Assembly: GCA_029263125.1 (NCBI GenBank)
Contig: JAJCYD010000017.1
Span: forward strand, 62,001-126,000
Direction of reading: 5' to 3'
Source of the DNA: Solirubrobacteraceae bacterium
GTDB lineage: Bacteria > Actinomycetota > Thermoleophilia > Solirubrobacterales > Solirubrobacteraceae
Length of the DNA: 64,000 nucleotides
Part shown: piece by piece, positions 62,779-64,000 of the stretch
Numbering within the stretch: the first letter of the stretch is position 1
How the letters are laid out: every line of letters starts with the position of its first letter
Made by a program: the position numbers and the translations under genes
Notes under the pieces: model-generated
What the model was told of the DNA's origin: nothing
Seen by the model: the letters and a program-made list of their open reading frames with translations, nothing else
Database searches by the model: none

Positions 62779-63179
62779 AGCTTCAGGATAGGCGCCCGCG
62801 GTCATGGCGAGACTGCCCGGCCTTCGATGGCGCGTACGCGTGGCCGACGGGGCCGATCGGCTACGGGTCACTATCACCCCGTGCCGTTTATGTGCGCCAA
62901 CAGGCTCAGGGGGTCATTTCGTGGGCGCGCGCTCAACGAGGCGCGGCGCCTGAGGAGCAGACGCGGTCTCTCGCATCAGCCGGCTTGTGGCCACTTATCG
63001 TGGGAGTGACCTTTCGATTCAGGATGCTGCAGATGACGGGCGTGCGCTGGCGAGATCGTCACACGTCGTTGCTCTGCGGGGTTAGTAGTTGCAGCTATGA
63101 TGCGCGCCGTAGTAGGTTCGGCCGATAGCCAAGCCGATGACGTGCAATTCGCCGTGACGTGGGCAGGGGGCAGGGGCAG
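62779..63179. other. Gene-free stretch
   Basis: 401 bases, clearly lower in GC than the flanks around 62880-63150. No tRNA, hairpin terminator, repeat or convincing CDS was seen. A GGGCAGGGGGCAGGGGCAGG run (63161-63180) just precedes the next gene and may be its ribosome site. Confidence 0.4.
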
Positions 63180-64000
63180 GTGGCGCTAGCGCAACGACGA
63201 ATTCTGGTGCTCGGCGGGGGCGGCGTGGTCACGCACGTGGCGGATTGGTCACAGCGCGTGGTTGCGGCCGCTTCACGTCATGACGTCGCGCTGGAGGTTG
63301 CCGGGCCGCCCGACGAGCTGGTGCACTTACGCCGAGACGGGTCCGCGGCCCTCTGGGAACTCGATTTCCGCGACTCCGAACTCGCCGCCGAACTCGCTGC
63401 GCAACGCGCTGTCGCCGACGGCCCTCCGCTGATAGCGGTGACAAGTTTTCGCGAGCTTGGCGTTGAAGCGGCAGCCGCTGCCGCGCGTCGCGCCGGTGTG
63501 GCATGGAACACGCCTGAAGCCGTCGGGATCGTGCGTCGCAAAGAGCGCAGCCGCGCGTGCCTCAGCGCTGCTGGTCTGCCGCAGCCTGAGTGTCGTGCAT
63601 TCGAGGACCGCAACGAGGCGACGCGCTTTCTCGCATCGGCGCGCGGTGTATGGGTTGTCAAGCCAAGCAACTCGCTCGGTAGCCTCGGCGTATCGGTCGT
63701 CCGCGGGCCCGAGGACGCCGCCGCCGCACTGGACGCTGCCGCGCCGTTCGCGCCGCCGTTTCTCGTCGAGGGCTTTGTGGATGGCGAGGAGTTCAGCGCC
63801 GAGGGCGTCTTCCTTGGCGGCGACCCCCATGTCGTCGCGGTAACGCAGAAGCGACTTGCGCCGCAGCCGTACTTCGTCACGCTCGGCCACCAGATACCGG
63901 CGCAGATCGACGCGGCCACCCGTGAGCGAGCATGCGTGTCGCTGAAAGCAGCACTCAAAGCCGTGGGCTTGACGCACTCGGCGTTTCATGCCGAGTTCTG
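63180..64000 (+). CDS. ATP-grasp ligase, 3' end beyond window
   Basis: At least 273 residues, open to the right edge. An N-terminal Rossmann-like domain starts RILVLGGGGVVTHVADW; the ATP-grasp domain has NTPEAVGIVRRKERSRACLS, VVKPSNSLGSLGVSVV (the Lys-x-x glycine-rich phosphate loop) and PPFLVEGFVDGEEFSAEGVF with HAEF near the end. This is the carboxylate-amine/L-amino-acid ligase type (BacD-like), used for dipeptides or natural products. The GTG at 63180 is the first start in frame after a GGGGCAGG; a longer GTG at 63159 is possible. Substrate and cluster cannot be judged. Confidence 0.75.
   Translation, partial: MALAQRRILVLGGGGVVTHVADWSQRVVAAASRHDVALEVAGPPDELVHLRRDGSAALWELDFRDSELAAELAAQRAVADGPPLIAVTSFRELGVEAAAAAARRAGVAWNTPEAVGIVRRKERSRACLSAAGLPQPECRAFEDRNEATRFLASARGVWVVKPSNSLGSLGVSVVRGPEDAAAALDAAAPFAPPFLVEGFVDGEEFSAEGVFLGGDPHVVAVTQKRLAPQPYFVTLGHQIPAQIDAATRERACVSLKAALKAVGLTHSAFHAEF

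Overview
The window is about 70% GC, codes densely on both strands and chains genes through 1-4 nt stop/start overlaps (GTGA, ATGA, TGATG). The gene content points to an actinomycete: mycobacterial-type integration host factor mIHF, a GarA-like FHA protein next to an FtsR-like MerR regulator and an RsiG-like anti-sigma factor, a WS/DGAT acyltransferase, and a Mycobacterium-style PyrR leader. The mix (single-motif RsiG, zinc-ribbon FHA protein, NusA with a Cys/His tail, short DapB, secreted SGNH paralogues) fits the Thermoleophilia (Solirubrobacterales). That placement is inference. No rRNA, tRNA, CRISPR array, insertion sequence or prophage was seen.

Layout. 1-3.6 kb: accessory DNA. A large minus-strand nuclease/NTPase-like gene runs off the left edge and is followed by a decayed Uma2-type gene. 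3.6-10.6 kb: a sarcosine oxidase operon transcribed D-A-G-B, led by an unusual homocysteine S-methyltransferase/class I methyltransferase fusion; this is a plausible one-carbon (betaine to sarcosine) module. 10.6-17.4 kb: dinB, a WS/DGAT acyltransferase, NAD synthase, a thioesterase, an anti-sigma-K-like membrane protein and apt. 17.4-20 kb: the regulatory trio ftsR-garA-rsiG and an HTH/HNH-repeat protein. 20-29.3 kb: pgsA, proS, superoxide dismutase, a secreted glycoside hydrolase, an imelysin/di-heme oxidoreductase pair behind a multi-palindrome operator, ispG and a GGCT-like protein. 29.4-33.1 kb: a loose set of small stress-type or unknown genes (HATPase anti-sigma, two MpsC/DUF2294 proteins, a zinc ribbon, a secreted protein).

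33.1-62.2 kb is a largely minus-strand core: dapB, an M16 peptidase and pnp; a DsbA-like protein; two secreted SGNH paralogues flanking a peroxiredoxin and rpsO; the rimP-nusA-ylxR-infB-DUF503-rbfA-nrnA-truB-ribF translation cluster behind an attenuator-like leader; mihF-gmk-rpoZ-coaBC-TPR; and the complete de novo pyrimidine operon pyrR-pyrB-pyrC-carA-carB-pyrK-pyrD behind a PyrR-binding leader. The right edge has an unknown gene, a 400-base gap and the start of an ATP-grasp ligase gene running off the window.

Leads most worth following: the edge nuclease-NTPase; a TTAGG-N4-CCTAA palindrome shared by the HTH gene and the imelysin operon; the methyltransferase fusion heading the sarcosine oxidase operon; the single-motif RsiG; the rimP leader; the NusA zinc-like tail; and a 36-base SELAR repeat built into the CarA N-terminus.
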